DNA from: B1 sp034439755
GTDB taxonomy: Bacteria > Bacteroidota > Bacteroidia > UKL13-3
Assembly (NCBI GenBank): GCA_034439755.1
Contig: JAWXAZ010000010.1
Span: 14,073 to 78,072, forward strand
Direction of reading: 5' to 3'
Length of the DNA: 64,000 nt
Position 1 is the stretch's first letter. Each line of letters opens with the position of its first letter. The notes beneath the pieces are model-generated. The model was not told the origin of the DNA. It ran no database searches and saw nothing but the letters and a program-made list of their open reading frames with translations. Of the stretch, positions 34,392 to 42,248 are shown in pieces. The position numbers and the translations under genes are program-made.

Positions 34392-34519
34392 TACCGAAAC
34401 CACAAAATATATAGTCCAATTTCGAAAAATATCTCCTTGTACTATTATTTTGTTATATTGGCATTAACCCTAGTAAAATTATCAAATGGCTTTGGGCTAT
34501 TTAATAATTACAATTGGTA
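34392..34519 (+). repeat. 128-bp dispersed repeat, copy B
   Basis: Matches the reverse complement of 5597-5724 (copy A) without gaps, with about 16 mismatches. It begins TACC and ends GGTA. Noncoding. The 211-bp gap (34371-34581) between the terminator and the MmcQ/YjbR-like gene is otherwise empty. Confidence 0.75.
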
Positions 34520-34581
34520 TTATTGGGATTAGAAAGATGCTTTAATTGAAAACTCAAAGCAAGATTCCTTGGATATCAAGT

Positions 34582-34935
34582 TTATAAAATGGCCAATTCA
34601 TTCCTAATTTTTTTCGGAAGTTTGTCTACGATAAGTTGATAGGAATGGTCAATTAATTGCAGAATTAATTCGTCGCCTAAGTCCTGATTAAAATGAATCG
34701 TATTCCAATGTTGTTTATTCATGTGGAAGCCCGGAATAACTGCCGAATAGCGTTGCCTTAACTCTATGGCCTTTTCTGGCTCACATTTTAAATTGCACTT
34801 ACTTGCCGCATCTAAACCAATTAGGCAAAACATTTTCGCGGCAACCTTAAATACAAGGGTTTCTTCACCAAATGGAAATGTTTCTACTACACCATTTTTG
34901 GCTAAACAATAATCTCGCAACATTTCAATATGCAT
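34582..34935 (-). CDS. MmcQ/YjbR family protein
   Basis: Protein of 117 residues from MHIEMLRDYCLAKNG; the upstream frame overlaps the neighbouring porin gene. The fold-defining pattern is VVETFPFGEETLVFKV, MFCLIGLD, CEPEKAIELRQRY and HMNKQHWNTIHFN. These proteins adopt a CyaY-like fold and may bind DNA, with unknown function. It begins 14 bp after the barrel gene's stop, so it may be co-transcribed with it. Confidence 0.88.
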   Translation of the reverse strand: MHIEMLRDYCLAKNGVVETFPFGEETLVFKVAAKMFCLIGLDAASKCNLKCEPEKAIELRQRYSAVIPGFHMNKQHWNTIHFNQDLGDELILQLIDHSYQLIVDKLPKKIRNELAIL

Positions 34936-34948
34936 GAGAATAATATAC

Positions 34949-35569
34949 TTATAAAATGCCAAACAATTTTATGCCAACTTGGAGGGTAATCATGCCGTTT
35001 TTGAGGGTAGGAGCAATGCCATTATATTCAAATGCTGAGCCCATACTATTGTTATTGAAATCATATTTAGCGTCTACCCTAAACTTCATTAAATCTAATC
35101 CAGCACCCAATTGAATACCAGTGGTATTTTTGGTTAAATCCATTTTTTTAAACGCGGCAACATTATTAGGAATATCGGTGTTTTGGCCAACTAAAAACTG
35201 AAAATTTGGTCCGCCATAAATGCGAAATGTTTTAAACATTTTGAATCCAAATAAAACGGGTACATCCATATAACTTGCAGAATGGCTAAAGGTGTATTTT
35301 TGCCCTGCATCTGTAATGGTAAAATTACTTGCGCGTTTATTATAAATCAATTCGGGTTGAATAAAAAAACCTATCACAACAATTTTGAATCTACTATACA
35401 CTCCAAAATTATAAGTTGTATTGGCTTCAACCTTAGCATCCAATGTGCCTTTATCATGGAGGGTAATATTGTCTGAACTAAATCCGGCCTTTAATCCAAA
35501 CTCTAGTTCTTGGCTAAAGGCCCAAGGTGCTGCAGCCATTAACAATAGGCTTATTATTATTTTTTTCAT
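34949..35569 (-). CDS. Small outer-membrane beta-barrel (porin family, PorT-like)
   Basis: Protein of 206 residues with a clear signal peptide (IIISLLLMAAAPWAFSQ). After it comes an eight-stranded barrel pattern of alternating hydrophobic residues: ELEFGLKAGFSSDNI, YNFGVYSRFKI, GFFIQPELIYNKR, SASYMDVPVLFGFKMFKTFRIYGGPNFQFLV, and GIQLGAGLDLMKFRVDAKYDF, ending ITLQVGIKLFGIL. It matches the PorT/outer membrane beta-barrel domain common in Bacteroidota. Function unknown. Confidence 0.8.
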   Translation of the reverse strand: MKKIIISLLLMAAAPWAFSQELEFGLKAGFSSDNITLHDKGTLDAKVEANTTYNFGVYSRFKIVVIGFFIQPELIYNKRASNFTITDAGQKYTFSHSASYMDVPVLFGFKMFKTFRIYGGPNFQFLVGQNTDIPNNVAAFKKMDLTKNTTGIQLGAGLDLMKFRVDAKYDFNNNSMGSAFEYNGIAPTLKNGMITLQVGIKLFGIL

Positions 35570-35586
35570 CGCAAAAATTTAATTCT

Positions 35587-35594
35587 CAAAGCTA
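35587..35594 (-). promoter_or_regulatory. -7 box of the barrel gene promoter
   Basis: TAGCTTTG on the minus strand, 17 bp upstream of the start and just downstream of the peptidase terminator. Confidence 0.4.
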
Positions 35595-35613
35595 AAAATT
35601 TAGAAGGATAAAA

Positions 35614-35637
35614 AAAACCGGGTCTAAACCCGGTTTT
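35614..35637 (-). terminator. Rho-independent terminator of the M49 peptidase gene
   Basis: AAAACCGGGT and ACCCGGTTTT form a perfect stem with a four-base loop, flanked by an A-run that is a T-run on the minus strand. Confidence 0.88.
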
Positions 35638-35644
35638 AAAAAAC

Positions 35645-37708
35645 TTAATTTTTTACAGGAAGGAATCCGTAATTTTTTCCTCTTTCCAGCTGGTCATTTA
35701 ACCAATTGTCTGGATAACTCACTTTTACATCAATGATTTTATCATTCTCCATTACCGCTGTGAGTTTTGGCTGAATGAATCCTTTGTAGGGAGCCACATT
35801 TAATTTGGCAAATCTTTCCTTTACCTCTTTTAACAAGGTTTGATCCACTTTTACACCGTAGTTTTCTACTAAAGCCTGACCAGCAGCAAAATCGCCTTCA
35901 GATTTAATGCGTTGAATTTCCTTTAACAAAGCACCAAATAATGCCCTCAATTTTTCGTAATCATTTATTTTAACATAGGTTTTGCCATCCTTTTTCACCA
36001 TTTCAACCACATTTTCTGCCTTGCCTTTTTCAAATACCCAAGCAGCATTTAACTGGCGGTTACGCATATGCGCTTCTTCCAAATTTTCACCCAAGTTTAA
36101 ACGGGTTAATTGTGTAATTAAGCCGTTTCTCATATAACCATCAAACTCAGTTTTTCCAACCTCAAGGCTAGGCATAATACCCATGTCAACGAGTTTTTGA
36201 TCATAAACATAATATAATGCAACTAAATCTGCACGCGCCTCTTCCAAAGTAGATGCATAGTTCTTCAATGTTTGATCTGGATCGCCTATACCTGGATTTA
36301 TTTTGCCAGAAGCATGCCCAATTACTTCATGCATATCGGTATGTAAATCTCCTGCCAATGCACCAAATTCAGCATTTCTTTTGATCTCATCTTCGGTTAA
36401 AGCAAACTCTTTCATCATAGGACTTTTTGCGCCAACAATGTTATACGAATACACAATATTACCCAACGAAACAGATTTAGAGCCATGTTCCTGTCTGATC
36501 CAATTTGCATTTGGTAAGTTAATTCCGATAGGTGTTGAAGGAGCTCCTGCGCCCGCTTCCTGAATCACCGTAATTACTTTTGCGGTAATACCCTTAACCG
36601 TTGCTTTTTTATGGTTATCAGCAATTGGTGAATGATCTTCGAACCATTGTGCTTCGGTAGCAATGGCAGCAATACGCTTGGTAGCTTCCATGTCTTTTAT
36701 GCTTACTACAGATTCGTATGATGCCCTTTTGCCAATGGCATCGTCGTAAACTTCAATAAATCCATTTACCACATCCAACCTGCTTTCGGTATCATTTACC
36801 CAAGCAATGTTATACTCATCCCATTTTTTTAAATCGCCTGTTTTGTAATATTCAACCAATAATTGCAAAGCTTTTTTCTGTTTATCATTTTCTGCAACAT
36901 TAACCGCTTTTTCTAACCAGTAAACAATTTTCTCTATAGCCGCACCATACATGCCGCCTACTTTCCAAACACGCTCTTTTACTACACCGTTTTCTTTTAC
37001 CATTTTAGAGTTTAAACCCCAAGAAATTGGCCTCATATCACTGGTATCAATTTTACTCGTATAATAAGCTTCAACTTCTTTTTGTGTAACTCCTTCGTAA
37101 AAATTATTAGAAGATTTGGCAACATTGTCGATGCCTGAAGCCAAATTCACAATTTTATTTTCAAAATTTGGATCAAACATAACGGTCTTCATTTCTCCTA
37201 AAAATGCATCCACTGTTTTTCCCTCCAAAGGCAAAGTATTTGCATCCAAAGATTTGATTACTCTGCTAAAATATTCGAAGCTGCATTTAGGAACAAACTT
37301 TAAATTTGAATAATGGTGGTGAATGCCATTAGAAAAGAAAACACGCTTAGCATAGCTTTCTAAACTCTTCCAATCTTCGGTGGTTTTATCTCCAGCATAA
37401 GTGGTTAAAATAGCTTCTAAGGTGTGTCTAATACCTAGGCTATGCTTGTATTTTTGATCATAGAAGATATCTCTTCCACTATTGGCAGCTTCGTAAAGAT
37501 AGTAGGCCAATTCTTTTTGTTGAGGGGTTAATTCTTCAAATCCTGGGATTTGATAACGCAACACTTGTATGTCTGCAAACTCATCGCAAGTAACTTCAAA
37601 ATTGCTGCTAGTCTCAGAAGACTTTGCTGTTTTGTTGTCGCTGTTGCAGGCCGAGAAGCTCAAGGCTGCGCCCATAGCGCCATAAATCATCATCTTTTTT
37701 ATTTTCAT
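35645..37708 (-). CDS. Dipeptidyl-peptidase III-like M49 metallopeptidase
   Basis: Protein of 687 residues with a lipoprotein signal (AMGAALSFSACNSD), so it is membrane-anchored. The zinc-binding motif is HEVIGH, the M49-type HExxGH, inside DMHEVIGHASGKI, with the third ligand Glu in LEEARADLVALYYVYD. IYSYNIVG-like segments typical of the family are also present. It removes N-terminal dipeptides. Relatives in this phylum are sometimes misnamed dihydrofolate reductase. It stands alone with its own terminator and a good -7 box. Confidence 0.88.
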   Translation of the reverse strand: MKIKKMMIYGAMGAALSFSACNSDNKTAKSSETSSNFEVTCDEFADIQVLRYQIPGFEELTPQQKELAYYLYEAANSGRDIFYDQKYKHSLGIRHTLEAILTTYAGDKTTEDWKSLESYAKRVFFSNGIHHHYSNLKFVPKCSFEYFSRVIKSLDANTLPLEGKTVDAFLGEMKTVMFDPNFENKIVNLASGIDNVAKSSNNFYEGVTQKEVEAYYTSKIDTSDMRPISWGLNSKMVKENGVVKERVWKVGGMYGAAIEKIVYWLEKAVNVAENDKQKKALQLLVEYYKTGDLKKWDEYNIAWVNDTESRLDVVNGFIEVYDDAIGKRASYESVVSIKDMEATKRIAAIATEAQWFEDHSPIADNHKKATVKGITAKVITVIQEAGAGAPSTPIGINLPNANWIRQEHGSKSVSLGNIVYSYNIVGAKSPMMKEFALTEDEIKRNAEFGALAGDLHTDMHEVIGHASGKINPGIGDPDQTLKNYASTLEEARADLVALYYVYDQKLVDMGIMPSLEVGKTEFDGYMRNGLITQLTRLNLGENLEEAHMRNRQLNAAWVFEKGKAENVVEMVKKDGKTYVKINDYEKLRALFGALLKEIQRIKSEGDFAAGQALVENYGVKVDQTLLKEVKERFAKLNVAPYKGFIQPKLTAVMENDKIIDVKVSYPDNWLNDQLERGKNYGFLPVKN

Positions 37709-37727
37709 TGTTATCGAGTTAATAAAG

Positions 37728-37735
37728 CAAATATA
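37728..37735 (-). promoter_or_regulatory. -7 box of the M49 peptidase promoter
   Basis: TATATTTG on the minus strand, 19 bp upstream of the start; the -33 element is unclear. Confidence 0.45.
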
Positions 37736-37800
37736 TAGGTAGTAAATATGAATGAGATACCTTTTGTTAAAATTTAGTTTTTTTTAAAAGTGTATTTAAG

Positions 37801-38565
37801 CTAGAAATTTTCGAAAATTCCCAAGCCAAATAACGCAAAATCATATTTTACTGGGTCATTGGGGTCAAGTATTCTTAAGGTCTGATCCAATTCTGCACAT
37901 GCTTTCGAATCATTTTGGTTGCGGGATAATAAGCCTAATTTTCTGGCAATATTACCAGAGTGAACATCCAATGGGCAAGAAAGCTGGGCGGGGCTTATGC
38001 TATGCCAAATGCCAAAGTCTACGCCTTGTTTGTCTTTTCTCACAAACCAGCGTAGCATCATGTTTATTCTTTTTGCAGAGGAACCTTTCTGGGGGTCTGA
38101 TACGTGTTTGGTGGTTCTTAAAGGATGTGGAATTTCAAAAAACACTTTTTTGAATTCGCTGATGGCCACTTGCAAATTGTCTGGTTTGGCGTATTTGTTA
38201 AACACACCTTCTAAGCCTCTGTGATTCTTATAAACATGCCTAAGACCTTTTATAAAATATTGGTAATCTTGGCCGCAAAAGGTTCTGTGAACAAAATGGT
38301 CTAATTTATTCAAATGATTTTGTTTAGCAGATAGCACAAAATCGTGCGGACTTTCACCCAATAAATCGAGCATTTTATGTGCGTTTTTGACAATGGTTTT
38401 TCTGTTTCCCCAAGATATGGTGGCTGCTAGAAACCCCGATATTTCAATGTCCTCTTTGCGTGAATACCTGTGAGGAATGCTAATGGGGTCTGTTTCAATA
38501 AAGTTTAACTGATTGTATTGCTCAACCTTTTGGTTCAAAAATGCTCTTATTTCTGAATCTACCAT
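37801..38565 (-). CDS. TIGR02757 family protein
   Basis: Protein of 254 residues, matching the TIGR02757/DUF2400 family: N-terminal YNQLNFIETDPISIPHRYSRKEDIEISGFLAATISWGNR is diagnostic, and the C-terminal part LSCPLDVHSGNIARKLGLL resembles the helix-hairpin-helix end of DNA glycosylase folds. Function is unknown; the HhH-like similarity hints at nucleic-acid binding. No signal peptide. It stands alone between the M49 peptidase and a small membrane gene. Confidence 0.9.
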   Translation of the reverse strand: MVDSEIRAFLNQKVEQYNQLNFIETDPISIPHRYSRKEDIEISGFLAATISWGNRKTIVKNAHKMLDLLGESPHDFVLSAKQNHLNKLDHFVHRTFCGQDYQYFIKGLRHVYKNHRGLEGVFNKYAKPDNLQVAISEFKKVFFEIPHPLRTTKHVSDPQKGSSAKRINMMLRWFVRKDKQGVDFGIWHSISPAQLSCPLDVHSGNIARKLGLLSRNQNDSKACAELDQTLRILDPNDPVKYDFALFGLGIFENF

Positions 38566-38675
38566 AAAATTTCTTTTGGTATTGAATCCATAAAATTATA
38601 AGTAAGATTACTCATGTTTTTGCAAAGTAGGGTTACCCGAAAATCAAAGCCTGTAGCCACTTTTTTTTAAAGGGT

Positions 38676-38924
38676 TTATGGGAGGAATTTGTATAATTCG
38701 CGTACCTTATTTATTACATGAATGAACAGCAATGCTGGCCAGATGAGGGCGCTTTGGGATGTATAGTTTACTAAAATGATGCTCACCAAAACGCCTATGT
38801 TAAAACTTGCCACCACAATGTATAAGAGTTGAAATCGTGGGTTATTGGTATTGGTAAAGGAAAGCGCCGCAAAGACCAATAGCAGTAAAACAGAAATGAT
38901 GGAAATGATATAAGCTATGTTCAT
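38676..38924 (-). CDS. Small membrane protein, 82 aa
   Basis: Three hydrophobic segments: IAYIISIISVLLLLVFAALSF, LLYIVVASFNIGVLVSIILV and SALIWPALLFIHVI, with a short basic tail. No family is recognised. A good TAnnTTTG box sits upstream, supporting expression. No functional clue from neighbours. Confidence 0.65.
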   Translation of the reverse strand: MNIAYIISIISVLLLLVFAALSFTNTNNPRFQLLYIVVASFNIGVLVSIILVNYTSQSALIWPALLFIHVINKVRELYKFLP

Positions 38925-38958
38925 AAATTTGGCTGTTTTGCTTTTTTTACTGATGGGT

Positions 38959-38966
38959 CAAAGGTA
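38959..38966 (-). promoter_or_regulatory. -7 box of the small membrane protein promoter
   Basis: TACCTTTG on the minus strand, 34 bp upstream of the start. Confidence 0.4.
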
Positions 38967-39022
38967 GATTTTTTCTATAATTCATTTATACTTGCCAAAG
39001 ATAGTTTTAAAACTTACAAACG

Positions 39023-40504
39023 ATGAGATATTCAATTTCAATTGCTGAACCAAAAGAGCATTTTGTGGGAATGTTTGCGGAAATAGGTAATCCGAGCAAA
39101 GAAGCCTTTCAACTTCAACTACCTTCTTGGCGTCCGGGTAGGTATGAGTTAGGGAACTTTGCCAAGAATATTCGAAAATTGAGCATCACAAATGAGCTAG
39201 GAGTTCCTGTTTATTATGGCAAAATTTCGAAGGATTGTTGGCAGGTTGATGCAGAAGGTTTAAGCAAGGTAATTTTACAATATGAATATTATGCCAACCA
39301 GCCTGATGCGGGTGCTAGCTTTGTGGATGCAGAATTAATTTACCTAAACCCAGTAAATTGTTTTATGTATGTGGTGGGTAGAATGTTTGAGGGGTTTGAG
39401 CTACAATTGAATATTCCAGATACCTGGCAAATTGCTTGTCAGCTTCCATCTAGCAACAAGTGTATTTTTGCAAAGGATTTTGATGAATTGGCCGATAGCC
39501 CGTTTTTTGCTTCGCCAAATATGGTTCACCATCAATTTGCATTAGGCGAATCGAACATTCATTTTTGGTTTCAAGGGGGTGCGGGTCCAGACTTGGTTAA
39601 ACTCGAGGAGGATACCCGCAAATATGCTTTGGTTCAGACCGAAATTTTTGGAGAATTACCCGTAAAAAATTACCACTTTCTGTATTTGTTGCTGGCCGAT
39701 AAATTTAGGCATGGCGTTGAGCATAAGGATTCAACGGTGATTGCCATGGGTCCATCGACCGGTTTTGCAGAGAAGACTTTTTACAATGATTTTTTGGCGA
39801 TAAGTTCGCACGAATTATTTCATTTGTGGAATGTGAAAAGGATGCGGCCGCAGGAAATGTTGCCTTATGATTTTACCCAGGAAAATTATTCTCGTTTGGG
39901 GTATATTTATGAGGGAATTACTACTTATTATGGTGATTTAATGTTATGGCGTTGTGGTGTTTGGAGTTTTGAGGAGTATGCGAGCAGTTTGGCAGGTGAT
40001 ATTGAGAGGCATTTAAACAACAGCGGCCGGTTTAATTATTCCTTGGCTGAGTCTAGTTTTGATACTTGGTTAGATGGGTACGTTCCTGGGGTAAAGGGCA
40101 GAAAGGTTTCGATTTATATGGAGGGATTATTGGCTGCTTTGGTGGCTGATGTGGAAATAATGGTTGCCACAGATTGTAAGGCAAATTTGAATACCGTTTT
40201 AACTAAATTATACCAAGAATCGTTTAAGAAGGGCAGGGGATATTCGCAGGAAATGTACCAAGCAATTTTGGAGGAAATTTCGGGTATTTCGTTCAAAAGC
40301 TATTTTTCTGACTTGATTGATGGATGTGGGCGTTGGGAATTTTACCTAGAAAAAATATATGACAAACTTGGTTTAGAGGTATTGATTGTTGATAATGAGG
40401 GGTCTGCGATAACCTGCAGTGTTAAAAGGTGTGAGAATACAACGGAAATGCAAGATAAAATCTTTGAATATTGGTTTAATTGCACTTATTTTGAGGGTAC
40501 TTAG
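39023..40504 (+). CDS. M61-family glycyl aminopeptidase-like protein, no PDZ domain
   Basis: Protein of 493 residues. The N-terminal beta domain has LQLPSWRPGRYELGNFAKNI. The gluzincin motif HELFH lies in SSHELFHLWNVKRMRP with the third ligand Glu in YIYEGITTYYGDLM. The family usually runs to about 600 residues with a C-terminal PDZ; here the protein ends soon after the catalytic domain. There is no signal peptide, so a cytoplasmic role is possible. It includes an exact dispersed-motif copy (39629). The gene ends 20 bp before the fnr-like gene. Confidence 0.88.
   Translation: MRYSISIAEPKEHFVGMFAEIGNPSKEAFQLQLPSWRPGRYELGNFAKNIRKLSITNELGVPVYYGKISKDCWQVDAEGLSKVILQYEYYANQPDAGASFVDAELIYLNPVNCFMYVVGRMFEGFELQLNIPDTWQIACQLPSSNKCIFAKDFDELADSPFFASPNMVHHQFALGESNIHFWFQGGAGPDLVKLEEDTRKYALVQTEIFGELPVKNYHFLYLLLADKFRHGVEHKDSTVIAMGPSTGFAEKTFYNDFLAISSHELFHLWNVKRMRPQEMLPYDFTQENYSRLGYIYEGITTYYGDLMLWRCGVWSFEEYASSLAGDIERHLNNSGRFNYSLAESSFDTWLDGYVPGVKGRKVSIYMEGLLAALVADVEIMVATDCKANLNTVLTKLYQESFKKGRGYSQEMYQAILEEISGISFKSYFSDLIDGCGRWEFYLEKIYDKLGLEVLIVDNEGSAITCSVKRCENTTEMQDKIFEYWFNCTYFEGT
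39629..39643 (+). repeat. Dispersed palindromic motif, exact copy
   Basis: TTGGTTCAGACCGAA inside the M61 gene, read as Leu-Val-Gln-Thr-Glu. Confidence 0.8.
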
Positions 40505-40524
40505 TTCACTCAAAAAATTTCCTC

Positions 40525-41235
40525 ATGCAAAAAATTCACCTTGATTGTAAAAATTGCGATGCAAAGTCCATTTCGTTTTTATCCTATTGCAATGAAGTGG
40601 AGTTTGATTTGGTTTCGAGTGCCAAATCATGTAGCCATTACAAAAAGGGTCAATCTATATTTTACGAAGACAATATTCCTATGGGAATTTATTGTCTAAG
40701 TAAAGGTTCCATTAAATTAACGCGGTCTAATAAGGATGGCAAAGAGCAAATAATTCGTTTTGCCAGGGAAGGTGAGTTTTTGGGTTATCGTGCCCTTATA
40801 GCAGATGAGCCTCTTGTGGCAACCGCCACTTGTATTGAGGATACTGTTTGTTGCTTTATACCAAAAACAGTTTTTTTAGATTTGGTAGAGAAAAATACCC
40901 AAATCAACAAACACATGTTAAAATCATTGTGCCATGATTTGGGTATTGCCGATGAGCGCATACAAAGCTTGGCTCAGAAAAGTGTGCGTGAGCGTTTGGC
41001 AGAAACTTTGTTGTTTTTGCAAAAAACTTTTCAACACGAATCAATAACCGACGAGAATTTAATTTCGGTTAGTTTACCTAGAGAGGATATTGCCAATATT
41101 GTTGGAACAGCTACCGAAACAGTAATTCGTTTGCTATCTGAATTTAGAACAGACAAACTAATTGACATGGAAGGTAAGAAGATTCGCATATTGAATCGTG
41201 CTGCCTTAGAGCGCATTTCTCATGCCTCTGTATAA
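40525..41235 (+). CDS. Crp/Fnr-family regulator (Fnr-like, Cys-rich N-terminus)
   Basis: Protein of 236 residues. N-terminal Cys at positions 8, 11, 22 and 36 (CKNC, YC, SC), then a cyclic-nucleotide-binding-like beta barrel (FYEDNIPMGIYCLSKGSIKL), a dimer helix, and a winged HTH: VSLPREDIANIVGTATETVIRLLSEF. The N-terminal Cys cluster suggests an oxygen-sensitive iron-sulfur centre as in FNR, though the spacing differs from E. coli FNR. It immediately precedes the cbb3 oxidase locus, whose expression FNR-type proteins usually control. I infer that it is the local oxygen regulator. Confidence 0.88.
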   Translation: MQKIHLDCKNCDAKSISFLSYCNEVEFDLVSSAKSCSHYKKGQSIFYEDNIPMGIYCLSKGSIKLTRSNKDGKEQIIRFAREGEFLGYRALIADEPLVATATCIEDTVCCFIPKTVFLDLVEKNTQINKHMLKSLCHDLGIADERIQSLAQKSVRERLAETLLFLQKTFQHESITDENLISVSLPREDIANIVGTATETVIRLLSEFRTDKLIDMEGKKIRILNRAALERISHASV

Positions 41236-41324
41236 GACCAATCTCTGCATTTTTAGAGTTTTTTTGGGTTGTAGTGCAAATATTTCTTTTTAGTAAAATC
41301 AATGTATTTCTTGTGAATTTTAAT

Positions 41325-41338
41325 ATGACTAATATCAT
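41325..41338 (+). promoter_or_regulatory. Possible Fnr/Crp box ATGA-N6-TCAT
   Basis: Dyad with 4-bp arms and the 6-bp spacing used by Crp/Fnr proteins (consensus TTGA-N6-TCAA), 86 bp upstream of the usp start, in the 175-bp gap after the fnr-like gene. Other dyad-like sequences surround it, so the match is weak. Confidence 0.3.
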
Positions 41339-41410
41339 GATGATGTTTGAATTAGGTCATGTTTTTTCGGTTTTGAACTGGGTATTTTTGATACTGAAAA
41401 ATTTGCACCC

Positions 41411-42247
41411 GTGGTAAGAAATATGTTAATATTAATGGATGGAACAGCCGATGCTGAACGTCTATTGGATTGTTCGATGAAAATCTTTCACAATCAACAA
41501 GATCATTTTAATGGAGCGTTTGTGGAGGGTATAAGTACAGGTAACTTGGATAAGGTTTTTGAAGGGAAAGATCATTTAAACTCTCAATACACCCGCACCG
41601 AAATTATTGAGAGAATATTACATACTGATTTAAATAACAGCAATGAATTTATTGCTCGTTTTGTTAAAAAATGCGAAGAATTGTGCTTACGAACTAAGGT
41701 GTTTATTGGTGCTGAAGAAACCAATGAGGATTTAGCAAAAGAAAGTATGTTTAACGATTTGTTTTTAATTGGAAAAGATATTTTTAGGAAGCCCAATGTA
41801 ACAAAACATTCATTTGATATAGTTGAGTCTTTGATGCGCAATACCAAATGCCCCATTGTATTATTGTCTTGCGAACAAACATCTTTTAAAAATGTGGTTT
41901 TGATTTATGATGGCAGTAAGCGCTCCTTCGATGCCATGAAATTATTTATGTATTTAATGGGCGACATGTTGGTAGATAATAAGTTGATTTTAAATGTAGT
42001 GGTAAATGAAAATAGTTCTGAAAATGAAAAGGGTGTAATTGAATATTTAAAAAATTACAAACTCAATTTTGCCATAAACAGGGTATATCCAGAGAATTAT
42101 TATACCGAATTATTAGATTTGTTGGTGGGATTAGATTCGTTTCTTTTGGTAACAGGTGTAAATAGGAATGACATTGTGGAAGATATGATTTTTAACAAAG
42201 ATCATTCGTTTTTTATGCATGGCCAGCGTTCAGTTTTTTTAGGATAG
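41411..42247 (+). CDS. Universal stress protein family
   Basis: Protein of 278 residues, built from two Usp-like halves: MLILMDGTADAERLLDCSMKIF, and VVLIYDGSKRSFDAMKLFMYL. The start is GTG at 41411, or ATG at 41423 four codons later. The classic ATP-binding GxxGxxxxS motif is not obvious in either half, so it may be a non-ATP-binding member. It lies 1 bp before ccoI and is probably the first gene of the cbb3 assembly operon, where Usp proteins are often found in Bacteroidota. Confidence 0.8.
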   Translation: MVRNMLILMDGTADAERLLDCSMKIFHNQQDHFNGAFVEGISTGNLDKVFEGKDHLNSQYTRTEIIERILHTDLNNSNEFIARFVKKCEELCLRTKVFIGAEETNEDLAKESMFNDLFLIGKDIFRKPNVTKHSFDIVESLMRNTKCPIVLLSCEQTSFKNVVLIYDGSKRSFDAMKLFMYLMGDMLVDNKLILNVVVNENSSENEKGVIEYLKNYKLNFAINRVYPENYYTELLDLLVGLDSFLLVTGVNRNDIVEDMIFNKDHSFFMHGQRSVFLG

Positions 42248-42248
42248 A

